DNA of 64,000 nucleotides from Pseudomonas sp. BN417 (GTDB taxonomy: Bacteria; Pseudomonadota; Gammaproteobacteria; Pseudomonadales; Pseudomonadaceae): positions 46,384 to 110,383 of the forward strand of contig NZ_SSOJ01000139.1 of assembly GCF_029871205.1 (NCBI RefSeq), written 5' to 3'. The notes under the pieces are model-generated. The model made no database searches. It saw only the letters and a program-made list of their open reading frames with translations, and was not told where the DNA came from. Below are positions 9,440 to 16,983 of the stretch, one piece after another. The translations under genes and the position numbers were made by a program. Positions within the stretch are counted from its first letter, which is position 1. The number at the start of each line of letters is the position of its first letter.

Positions 9440-10069
9440 ATGTACTGGACGGAATTCCTCACCGTTGCCCTGATCCACCTGCTGGCCGTGGCCAGCCCCG
9501 GGCCGGACTTCGCCATCGTGGTGCGCGAGAGTGTGGCCCACGGCCGACACGCCGGCACCTGGACAGCCTTGGGCGTGGGCGCCGGAATCTTCGTGCATGT
9601 GGCCTACTCGCTGCTGGGCATCGGCCTGATCGTTTCCCAGTCGATCATGCTGTTCAACGCGCTGAAATGGGCGGCGGCCGCCTACCTGCTGTACATCGGC
9701 ATCAAGGCCTTGCGCGCCAAGCCGGCCGATCCGGTGGCCGCCGAAGCGGCGCTGATGGCCGGCGAACGCAGCCCACGCGGGGCCTTCGTCACCGGCTTCG
9801 TCACCAATGGCCTGAACCCCAAGGCAACGCTGTTCTTCCTGTCGCTGTTCACCGTGGTCATCGATCCGCACACGCCGCTGACGGTGCAGGCCGGTTATGG
9901 CGTCTACCTGGCCTGCGCCACCGCCGCCTGGTTCAGCCTGGTGGCCCTGCTGTTCAGCCAGCGACGCGTGCGCGCCGGCTTTGCCCGCATGGGCCACTGG
10001 TTCGACCGGTTGATGGGCACCGTGCTGGTGGGCTTGGGGATCAAGCTGGCTTTCACCGAGCTCAAGTAG
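9440..10069 (+). CDS. LysE/RhtB-family amino-acid exporter
   Basis: A 209-residue inner-membrane protein with five to six hydrophobic segments. The N-terminal HLLAVASPGPDFAIVVRESV matches the conserved P-G-P-[ND] signature of the LysE/RhtB superfamily, and GFVTNGLNPKATLFFLSLF near residue 115 matches the second conserved loop (N-P-K). These proteins export amino acids such as threonine, homoserine or leucine; which one is not evident. The start ATG at 9440 follows GGAGG at 9431-9435. Confidence 0.9.
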   Translation: MYWTEFLTVALIHLLAVASPGPDFAIVVRESVAHGRHAGTWTALGVGAGIFVHVAYSLLGIGLIVSQSIMLFNALKWAAAAYLLYIGIKALRAKPADPVAAEAALMAGERSPRGAFVTGFVTNGLNPKATLFFLSLFTVVIDPHTPLTVQAGYGVYLACATAAWFSLVALLFSQRRVRAGFARMGHWFDRLMGTVLVGLGIKLAFTELK

Positions 10070-10086
10070 GCACCTGGCAGCGATCT

Positions 10087-10122
10087 GTAGGGTTGTTAGC
10101 GCTCTTCTATCCACCACCCTAC
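10087..10122. repeat. GTAG...CTAC-bounded palindrome
   Basis: GTAGGGTTG at the left and CCACCCTAC at the right bound an imperfect 36-bp inverted repeat in the gap between the exporter and thiolase genes. Confidence 0.45.
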
Positions 10123-10162
10123 AGGTTGTGATTGGTGTTCGGCGTTGAAACCCACCAATGAA

Positions 10163-10188
10163 AAAGGCGCGGTATCGACCGCGCCTTT
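10163..10188. terminator. Bidirectional terminator between exporter and thiolase
   Basis: AAAGGCGCGGT / ACCGCGCCTTT forms an 11-bp stem with a short loop, flanked by A-rich and T-rich sequence, between two convergent genes. Confidence 0.8.
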
Positions 10189-10205
10189 GGCATTGCCGTG
10201 AAGCC

Positions 10206-11381
10206 TTACAGCAGCTCGATCGCCACCGCAGTCGCTTCACCGCCACCAATGCATAGCGAAGCCACGCCGCGCTTGCCGCCCTTGTTACGCAGGGCGTTGA
10301 TCAGGGTGATGATGATCCGCGAACCGGTGGAGCCCACCGGGTGGCCCTGGGCGCAGGCGCCGCCGTAGACGTTGACCTTGGCGTGGTCCAGGCCGTGTTC
10401 GCGCATGGCCAGCATGGTCACCATGGCGAAGGCTTCGTTGATCTCGAACAGGTCCACGTCGTCCTTGTTCCAGCCGGTCTTCTTGAACAGGTTGGTCATG
10501 GCGCCGATGGGGGCCAGGGTGAACTCGCTCGGGTCCTGGCTCTGGGTGGCGTGGCCGACGATCTTCGCCAGGGGCTTGAGGCCGCGGCGGGCGGCTTCTT
10601 CGGCGGTCATCAGGACCAGCGCGCTGGCGCCGTCGGAGATGGAGCTGGCGTTGGCGGCGGTGATGGTGCCGTCCTTGCGGAACGCCGGCTTGAGGCCGGG
10701 GATCTTGTCCAGGTTGGCGGTCAGGGGCTGCTCGTCGTCCTTGACCAGGACTTCACCCTTACGGGTGACCACGTTGACCGGGACGATCTCGGCGGCCAGG
10801 GAGCCATCGGCGATGGCGGCCTGGGCGCGTTTCAGGGATTCGATGGCGTAGGCATCCATCGCTTCGCGAGTGACGCCGTACTTGTCAGCGGTTTCCTGGG
10901 CGAAGGAGCCCATCAGGCGGCCGGTGCGGGCATCTTCCAGGCCGTCGAGGAACATGTGGTCCTTGATCTCGCCGTGGCCCATGCGCAGGCCGGTGCGGGC
11001 CTTTTCCAGCACGTAGGGCGCGTTGGACATGCTTTCCATGCCGCCCGCCACCATCACCGAATTGCTGCCGGCCTTGAGCAGGTCGTGGGCCAGCATCACG
11101 GCCTTCATGCCGGAGCCGCAGAGCTTGTTGATGGTGGTGCAGCCGGTGGCGGCGGGCAGGCCGGCGTTCAGCGCCGCCTGGCGGGCCGGGCCCTGCTTGA
11201 GGCCGGCGGGCAGCACGTTGCCCATGATCACTTCCTGCACGTCGGCCGGAGCAATGCCGGCGCGGCTGACGGCTTCGCGTATGGCCAGTGCGCCCAGGTC
11301 CACGGCGGACACGCCGGACAGGCTGCCCTGGAAGCCGCCCATGGGAGTACGGGCGCCACTGACGATAACGATTTCGGACAT
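10206..11381 (-). CDS. Acetyl-CoA C-acyltransferase (thiolase)
   Basis: A 391-residue thiolase. The nucleophilic Cys lies in TTINKLCGSGMKAVM (about 88), the catalytic His in GGACAQGHPVGSTGSR (about 348) and the second Cys in ASLCIGGGEATA (about 378). It would cleave 3-ketoacyl-CoA or condense acetyl-CoA. The NEAF motif is intact. It is divergent from the acyl-CoA ligase across 180 bp, and together with the downstream DUF1302/DUF1329 genes and MalT-like regulator it matches a block I recall from P. aeruginosa (PA3921-PA3925). Chain-length preference cannot be told from sequence. Confidence 0.92.
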   Translation of the reverse strand: MSEIVIVSGARTPMGGFQGSLSGVSAVDLGALAIREAVSRAGIAPADVQEVIMGNVLPAGLKQGPARQAALNAGLPAATGCTTINKLCGSGMKAVMLAHDLLKAGSNSVMVAGGMESMSNAPYVLEKARTGLRMGHGEIKDHMFLDGLEDARTGRLMGSFAQETADKYGVTREAMDAYAIESLKRAQAAIADGSLAAEIVPVNVVTRKGEVLVKDDEQPLTANLDKIPGLKPAFRKDGTITAANASSISDGASALVLMTAEEAARRGLKPLAKIVGHATQSQDPSEFTLAPIGAMTNLFKKTGWNKDDVDLFEINEAFAMVTMLAMREHGLDHAKVNVYGGACAQGHPVGSTGSRIIITLINALRNKGGKRGVASLCIGGGEATAVAIELL

Positions 11382-11470
11382 CTCGAACCTACCTTTGTGG
11401 ATGACGGGCCGCGACCGGCCGGAGCCGGCGATTCTATCTCGTGACCGAAAAGAGCCAAAGGGTCACCGGT

Positions 11471-11494
11471 CAAATCACTCTTTTGACTGATTTG
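11471..11494. promoter_or_regulatory. Inverted repeat/putative activator site upstream of acyl-CoA ligase
   Basis: CAAATCA at 11471-11477 and TGATTTG at 11488-11494 form a perfect 7-bp inverted repeat in the thiolase/ligase divergent region. Its left part (CAAATCACTCTTTTGA) recurs with two mismatches at 13397-13412 before the DUF1302 gene. Confidence 0.55.
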
Positions 11495-11512
11495 CCCCGG
11501 GGCGAAGCGTCC

Positions 11513-11518
11513 TAAAGT
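11513..11518 (+). promoter_or_regulatory. Putative -10 box of the acyl-CoA ligase promoter
   Basis: TAAAGT starts exactly 42 bp after the first base of the CAAATCAC element, the same spacing as TATAGT before the DUF1302 gene. There is no good -35, as expected for an activator-dependent promoter. Confidence 0.45.
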
Positions 11519-11560
11519 CTGGAGCAACAATAAAGTTCCCTACCTCACCAGGTGTGCCCC

Positions 11561-13243
11561 ATGCTCCAGACCCGCATCATCAAGCCCGCCGACAACGCCT
11601 ACGTCTATCCCTTGCTGGTAAAGCGCCTGCTGATGTCCGGCAGCCGCTACGAGAAGACCCGCGAGATCGTCTACCGCGACCGTATCCGCTACAGCTACGC
11701 CACCTTCAACGAACGCGTGGCGCGCCTGGCCAACGTCCTTACCCAGGCCGGGGTCAAGGCCGGCGACACCGTGGCGGTGATGGATTGGGACAGCCACCGC
11801 TACCTGGAGTGCATGTTCGCCATCCCGATGATCGGCGCGGTGCTGCACACCATCAACATCCGTCTTTCGCCGGACCAGATCCTCTACACCATGAACCACG
11901 CCGAGGACCGCTTCGTGCTGGTCAACAGCGAGTTCCTGCCGATCTACCAGGCCATCGGCAACCAGCTGACCACCGTGGAGAAGACCCTGCTGCTCACCGA
12001 CGGCACGGACCACAGCGTCGACCTGCCGAACCTGGTGGGCGAGTACGAGACCCTGCTGGCGGCGGCCAGCCCGACCTACGACTTCCCCGATTTCGACGAG
12101 AACTCGGTGGCCACCACCTTCTATACGACCGGCACCACCGGCAATCCCAAGGGCGTCTACTTCACCCACCGCCAGCTGGTGCTGCACACCCTGTCCATGG
12201 CCTCCACCATCGGCGCCCTGGACAGCATCCGCCTGATGGGCACCGACGACGTCTACATGCCCATCACCCCCATGTTCCACGTGCATGCCTGGGGTGTGCC
12301 CTACGTGGCCACCATGCTCGGGGTCAAGCAGGTCTACCCGGGCCGCTATGAGCCGGACATGCTCTGCCGGCTGATACGTGAAGAGAAGGTCACCTTCTCC
12401 CACTGCGTACCCACTATCTTGCAGATGGTGATGAACGCGCCCACCGCCCAGGGCCACGATTTCGGCGGCCTGAAGATGATCATCGGCGGCAGCGCCCTGA
12501 ACCGCGCCCTCTATGAAACGGCCAAGGCCCGTGGCATCCAGCTCACGGCCGCCTACGGCATGTCCGAGACCTGCCCGCTGATCTCGGTGGCGCACCTCAA
12601 CGAGGAGCTGCTGGCCGGCAGCGAGGACGAGCGCACCACCTACCGCATCAAGGCCGGCGTTCCGGTGCCGCTGGTAGAGGCGGCCATCATGGATGCCGCC
12701 GGCCAGTTCCAGCCGGTGGACGGGGAATCCCAGGGCGAGCTGGTGCTGCGCGCGCCCTGGCTGACCCTCGGCTACTTCAACGAAGCGCAGAAGAGCGAGG
12801 AACTCTGGGAACACGGCTGGCTGCATACCGGCGATGTGGCCACCCTGGATGGCATGGGCTTCATCGATATCCGCGACCGCATCAAGGACGTGATCAAGAC
12901 CGGCGGCGAGTGGATTTCCTCCCTGGAGCTGGAAGACCTGATCAGCCGTCACCCGGCCGTGAAGGAAGTGGCGGTGGTGGGGGTGCCCGATCCGCAGTGG
13001 GGCGAGCGTCCCTTCGCCCTGGTGGTGGTTCGTGACAATCAGGCCCTGGATGCCAAGGCCCTGAAGGAACACCTCAAGCCCTTCGTCGAGCAAGGTCACA
13101 TCAATAAGTGGGCCATTCCCAGCCAGATCGCGCTTGTTACTGAAATTCCCAAGACCAGTGTCGGCAAGCTGGACAAGAAACGCATTCGTGTCGACATCGC
13201 CCAATGGCAAGCCGCCGGCAGCACTTTCCTCTCCGCGCTCTGA
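11561..13243 (+). CDS. Medium/long-chain fatty acid-CoA ligase (AMP-binding)
   Basis: A 560-residue member of the adenylate-forming family that would activate a fatty acid with ATP and CoA. The ATP-binding P-loop is [19 protein letters not shown] near residue 185, the A5 motif [11 protein letters not shown] near 328, the hinge GWLHTGD near 422, and the catalytic Lys in [11 protein letters not shown] near 537. The ATG at 11561 is preferred over an in-frame GTG at 11552. It diverges from the thiolase and lies upstream of the DUF1302/DUF1329 genes, which suggests uptake and activation of a hydrophobic acid. It is AlkK-like in class, but not a close copy of AlkK. Confidence 0.9.
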   Translation: MLQTRIIKPADNAYVYPLLVKRLLMSGSRYEKTREIVYRDRIRYSYATFNERVARLANVLTQAGVKAGDTVAVMDWDSHRYLECMFAIPMIGAVLHTINIRLSPDQILYTMNHAEDRFVLVNSEFLPIYQAIGNQLTTVEKTLLLTDGTDHSVDLPNLVGEYETLLAAASPTYDFPDFDENSVATTFYTTGTTGNPKGVYFTHRQLVLHTLSMASTIGALDSIRLMGTDDVYMPITPMFHVHAWGVPYVATMLGVKQVYPGRYEPDMLCRLIREEKVTFSHCVPTILQMVMNAPTAQGHDFGGLKMIIGGSALNRALYETAKARGIQLTAAYGMSETCPLISVAHLNEELLAGSEDERTTYRIKAGVPVPLVEAAIMDAAGQFQPVDGESQGELVLRAPWLTLGYFNEAQKSEELWEHGWLHTGDVATLDGMGFIDIRDRIKDVIKTGGEWISSLELEDLISRHPAVKEVAVVGVPDPQWGERPFALVVVRDNQALDAKALKEHLKPFVEQGHINKWAIPSQIALVTEIPKTSVGKLDKKRIRVDIAQWQAAGSTFLSAL

Positions 13244-13351
13244 GCAATACGGGCCGCGCCTTTGGGGGGCGCGGCCCGGCAACCAAGCAAACGCTTGGCT
13301 TGTTATTTGCTGCTTTCTGCCAATAACTGGCTATCTTTCCTACCGAAGGAT

Positions 13352-13363
13352 CGGACTAGTCCG
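13352..13363. promoter_or_regulatory. 12-bp perfect palindrome upstream of DUF1302 gene
   Basis: CGGACTAGTCCG is a perfect palindrome about 120 bp before the DUF1302 start and 33 bp before the CAAATCAC element. It could be an operator; no second copy was found. Confidence 0.3.
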
Positions 13364-13396
13364 TCGGAAGGTGCGAGCCAGAGTGCCTGGGGGTTC

Positions 13397-13417
13397 CAAA
13401 TCACACTTTCGAGGGAT
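13397..13417 (+). promoter_or_regulatory. Putative activator site upstream of DUF1302 operon
   Basis: CAAATCACACTTTCGAGGGAT matches the element at 11471-11491 in 17 of 21 positions and lies at the same distance from the -10 box. It is a candidate binding site for the MalT-like regulator encoded at 16984-19707. Confidence 0.55.
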
Positions 13418-13438
13418 CAAGCGCTAATACCTGCTGGC

Positions 13439-13444
13439 TATAGT
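13439..13444 (+). promoter_or_regulatory. Putative -10 box of the DUF1302 operon promoter
   Basis: TATAGT starts 42 bp downstream of the first base of the CAAATCAC element and 46 bp upstream of the DUF1302 start. No consensus -35 is visible. Confidence 0.45.
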
Positions 13445-13484
13445 CCGCAAGCATCAATAACAAAAAACACATGGAGTAGCGTCG

Positions 13485-15437
13485 ATGACAACAACCACAA
13501 CGTTCTGGCGCCTGGCAAAACTGCCACTGGCCGTCAGCCTCGCTTCCACGCTCGCCGCTCCGGCATTCGGCGTGAACTTCAACATCGGTGAGATCGAGGG
13601 GCAGTTCGATTCCTCGCTGTCCGTGGGGGCCAGCTGGTCCATGCGCGGGGCCGACAAGGACCTGATCGGTTTCAACAACGGTGGTGACGGGTTGTCCCAG
13701 ACCTCCGACGACTCCCACCTGAACTTCAAGAAGGGCGAAACCTTCTCGAAGATCTTCAAGGGCATCCATGACCTCGAACTCAAGTACGGCGACACCGGCG
13801 TCTTCGTCCGTGGCAAGTACTGGTACGACTTCGAGCTGAAGGACGAGAGCCGCCTGTTCAAGGACATCGACGACAGCGGTCGCAAGGAAGGCGCCAAGTC
13901 CTCCGGCGCCGAGCTGCTCGACGCCTTCGTCTATCACAACTACAACATCGCCGACCTGCCGGGCAGCGTGCGCCTGGGCAAGCAGGTGGTGAGCTGGGGT
14001 GAAAGCACTTTCATCGGCAACAGCATCAACTCGATCAACCCGATCGACGTGTCCGCCTTCCGCCGCCCTGGCGCCGAGATCAAGGAAGGCCTGATCCCGG
14101 TCAACATGTTCTATGTGTCGCAGAGCCTGACCGACAACCTCTCCGCCGAAGCCTTCTACCAGCTGGAGTGGGACCAGACCGTCGTCGACAACTGCGGCAC
14201 CTTCTTCGCCCAGCCCGACGTGATCGCCGATGGCTGCGACCAGAACCTGGCCGTCCTGCGCACCCAGTCCCAACTGGCCAATTCGCTGGGGCGTGTCTCG
14301 CCCGTCGTGCAGGGCGTGCTGCGCAATAACGGCGTCACCTGGGGCAATCCGGACGAGGGCGTGATCGTCCGTCGCGGTGCCGACCGTGACGCCGATGACG
14401 ATGGCCAGTACGGCATGGCGTTCCGCTATTTCGCCGAGGAACTGGACACGGAGTTCGGCGCCTATTACCTGAACTACCACAGCCGTACTCCGATCTTCAG
14501 CGGAGCGGCTGCGCCCGCCAGCACCTTCGGCCTCTTCGCTCCGGGCAATCCGCGTGGCTTCGGCCCGCAACTGGCCCAGGCCCTGGCCCAGGCCGGAGTA
14601 CCCGGCGCGGCCGCGATTGCCGGGCAGCTGACCCCACAGCTGGCGCCCCTGGTCGTAGCGGGCAATTCCCAGTACTTCGTCGAGTACCCGGAAGACATCC
14701 ACCTCTTTGGCCTGAGCTTCTCCACCACCCTGCCCACCGGCACGGCCTGGAGCGGTGAGGTCAGCTACCGGCCCAATGCGCCGGTGCAGCTCAATACCAC
14801 CGATATCCTGTTCGCTGGCCTGACCCCGCTGAACCCCAGCGTGTCGGTGCTGCGCGGCGCCCCGGGCACTGATCTGCACGGCTACCGCCGCAAGGAGATC
14901 AGCCAGTTCCAGACCACCTTCACCCACTTCTTCGATCAGGTCATGGGCGCCAGCCGCCTGACCCTGGTGGGCGAGATCGGTGTGGTCCACACCGGCGGCC
15001 TGGAAAGCACCAGCGAGGCGCGTTACGGCCGTGACCCGGTCTTCGGCCCCGGCCCGCTGCCGAACAACCAGTGCGTGGTGCTCAACACCGGCACCCTGGG
15101 CGGCAATGCCAATGCCGAGAACGTCAGCAAGTACTGCGAAGACGACGGCTTCGTCACCAGCACCGCCTGGGGCTATCGCATGCGCGCGGTGTGGGACTAC
15201 AACGACGTGTTCGCCGGCATCAACCTGAAGCCGAGCGTGGCCTGGTCTCATGACGTCGACGGCTACGGCCCGAACGGCCTCTTCACCGAAGACGCCAAGG
15301 CCGTGAGCCTGGGTCTGGATGCCGAGTACCAGAACACCTACACCGCGAACGTGTCCTACACCGATTTCTTCGGCGGCAAGTACAACACCCTGATCGATCG
15401 CGATTTCCTCGCCCTCAGCTTCGGCGTGAACTTCTAA
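13485..15437 (+). CDS. DUF1302 outer-membrane protein
   Basis: A 650-residue exported protein with a signal peptide (LPLAVSLASTLAAPAFG, cleavage near 30) and a beta-rich body ending in aromatic FLALSFGVNF, which fits an outer-membrane barrel. Hallmarks of the DUF1302 family are RLGKQVVSWGESTFIGNSIN near 165 and the repeated Y-x-Y/W strands. Members are typically encoded with a DUF1329 protein, as here (25-bp gap), and near lipid or sterol catabolism genes. A role in passage or handling of hydrophobic substrates is an inference from context; no biochemical function is established for this protein. Confidence 0.88.
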   Translation: MTTTTTFWRLAKLPLAVSLASTLAAPAFGVNFNIGEIEGQFDSSLSVGASWSMRGADKDLIGFNNGGDGLSQTSDDSHLNFKKGETFSKIFKGIHDLELKYGDTGVFVRGKYWYDFELKDESRLFKDIDDSGRKEGAKSSGAELLDAFVYHNYNIADLPGSVRLGKQVVSWGESTFIGNSINSINPIDVSAFRRPGAEIKEGLIPVNMFYVSQSLTDNLSAEAFYQLEWDQTVVDNCGTFFAQPDVIADGCDQNLAVLRTQSQLANSLGRVSPVVQGVLRNNGVTWGNPDEGVIVRRGADRDADDDGQYGMAFRYFAEELDTEFGAYYLNYHSRTPIFSGAAAPASTFGLFAPGNPRGFGPQLAQALAQAGVPGAAAIAGQLTPQLAPLVVAGNSQYFVEYPEDIHLFGLSFSTTLPTGTAWSGEVSYRPNAPVQLNTTDILFAGLTPLNPSVSVLRGAPGTDLHGYRRKEISQFQTTFTHFFDQVMGASRLTLVGEIGVVHTGGLESTSEARYGRDPVFGPGPLPNNQCVVLNTGTLGGNANAENVSKYCEDDGFVTSTAWGYRMRAVWDYNDVFAGINLKPSVAWSHDVDGYGPNGLFTEDAKAVSLGLDAEYQNTYTANVSYTDFFGGKYNTLIDRDFLALSFGVNF

Positions 15438-15462
15438 GCGGACTGCAATCTTGAGGAAGACA

Positions 15463-16836
15463 ATGCAAATGAAAACAACAAAGAGTCTGCTGCAAACCGG
15501 CGTCCTGGCGCTGTCCCTGCTGGCCACTGGCGTGATGGCCGCGGTTTCCGCCGATGAAGCCGCCAAGCTCGGCGCAAGCCTGACCCCGCTGGGTGCCGAG
15601 AAGGGCGCCAATGCCGATGGCAGCATCCCCGAGTGGACCGGCGGCCTGCCGCAGAACGCCGGCACCGCCGATTCCAAGGGTTTCCTGTCGGACCCCTTCG
15701 CCAGCGAGCAGCCGCTGTTCACCATCACCGCGCAGAACGTCGACCAGTACAAGGACAAGCTGACCCCCGGCCAGCTGGCGATGTTCAAGCGTTACCCCGA
15801 CACCTACAAGATGCCGGTGTACAAGACCCACCGCTCGGCCTCCGTTCCGGCCAAGGTGATCGAAGCAACCAAGAACAACGCCACCAATACCAAGCTGGTG
15901 GAGGGCGGCAACGGCCTGGAGAACTTCCGCACCGCCAACCCCTTCCCGATTCCGCAGAACGGTCTGGAAGCCATCTGGAACCACATCACCCGCTATCGCG
16001 GCGGCAGCGTGCGTCGCCTGGTGACCCAGGCAACCCCGCAGCCGAACGGCTCCTACAGCCTGGTGTACTTCCAGGACGAGTTCACCTTCCGCGACCAGTT
16101 GAAGGACTACGACCCGAACAAGCCGAGCAACATACTGTTCTACTTCAAGCAGCGAGTGACCGCGCCTTCGCGTCTGGCCGGTAACGTGCTGTTGGTGCAC
16201 GAAACCCTCAACCAGGTGAAGGAACCGCGCCTGGCGTGGCTCTACAACGCCGGCCAGCGCCGCGTGCGCCGCGCCCCGCAGGTGTCCTACGACGGTCCGG
16301 GCACCGCCGCCGACGGCCTGCGTACTTCCGACAACTTCGACATGTACAACGGTGCGCCGGACCGTTACGACTGGAAGCTGGAAGGCAAGAAAGAGATCTA
16401 CATCCCCTACAACAGCTACAAGCTGGATGATCCGAAGCTGAAATACAGCGACATCATCAAGGCCGGCCACATCAACCAGGACCTGACCCGCTACGAGTTG
16501 CACCGCGTATGGCACGTGGTGGCAACCCTGAAGCCGGGCGAGCGCCACATCTACGCCAAGCGTGACTTCTACATCGACGAAGACACCTGGCAGGCCGCAG
16601 CCATCGACCACTACGACGGTCGCGGCACCCTGTGGCGCGTGGCCGAGGCCCATGCCCAGTACTACTACAACCACCAGGTGCCCTGGTACACCCTGGAAAG
16701 CCTCTACGACCTGCTGTCCGGACGCTACCTGGCCCTGGGCATGAAGAACGAGGAGAAGCAGTCCTACGACTACAACTACACCGCTGGCGAGAGCGACTAC
16801 ACCCCGGCGGCCCTGCGCCAGGCGGGCGTTCGCTAA
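15463..16836 (+). CDS. DUF1329 periplasmic protein
   Basis: A 457-residue exported protein with signal sequence (MKTTKSLLQTGVLALSLLAT, cleavage near AVS). DUF1329 members have a LolA/LolB-like beta-sheet fold, so a periplasmic lipid-carrying role together with the DUF1302 barrel is plausible but inferred. The first signature GASLTPLGAEKGANADGSIP appears near residue 37, and GRGTLWRVAEAHAQYYYN near 391. ATG at 15463 follows GAGGA by six bases; a TTG ten bases earlier in frame is less likely. It forms an operon with the upstream DUF1302 gene and is closed by a strong terminator. Confidence 0.88.
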   Translation: MQMKTTKSLLQTGVLALSLLATGVMAAVSADEAAKLGASLTPLGAEKGANADGSIPEWTGGLPQNAGTADSKGFLSDPFASEQPLFTITAQNVDQYKDKLTPGQLAMFKRYPDTYKMPVYKTHRSASVPAKVIEATKNNATNTKLVEGGNGLENFRTANPFPIPQNGLEAIWNHITRYRGGSVRRLVTQATPQPNGSYSLVYFQDEFTFRDQLKDYDPNKPSNILFYFKQRVTAPSRLAGNVLLVHETLNQVKEPRLAWLYNAGQRRVRRAPQVSYDGPGTAADGLRTSDNFDMYNGAPDRYDWKLEGKKEIYIPYNSYKLDDPKLKYSDIIKAGHINQDLTRYELHRVWHVVATLKPGERHIYAKRDFYIDEDTWQAAAIDHYDGRGTLWRVAEAHAQYYYNHQVPWYTLESLYDLLSGRYLALGMKNEEKQSYDYNYTAGESDYTPAALRQAGVR

Positions 16837-16858
16837 GGTCTTGCAACACCTTGTATGG

Positions 16859-16884
16859 AAGCCGGCCTTCGGGCCGGCTTTTTT
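16859..16884 (+). terminator. Strong Rho-independent terminator after DUF1329 gene
   Basis: AAGCCGGCC, loop TTCG, GGCCGGCTTTTTT. A perfect stem with a T run lies 22 bp after the stop. Confidence 0.92.
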
Positions 16885-16983
16885 CTTGCCGGTACTTTTC
16901 GCTTGGGGCTTCTATTGGGTCACCTGAACGGCTAGGCTCGTCCAGGTTCGCGCCCCTGCAAGCACATTCCTAGAAGCTGGGTA

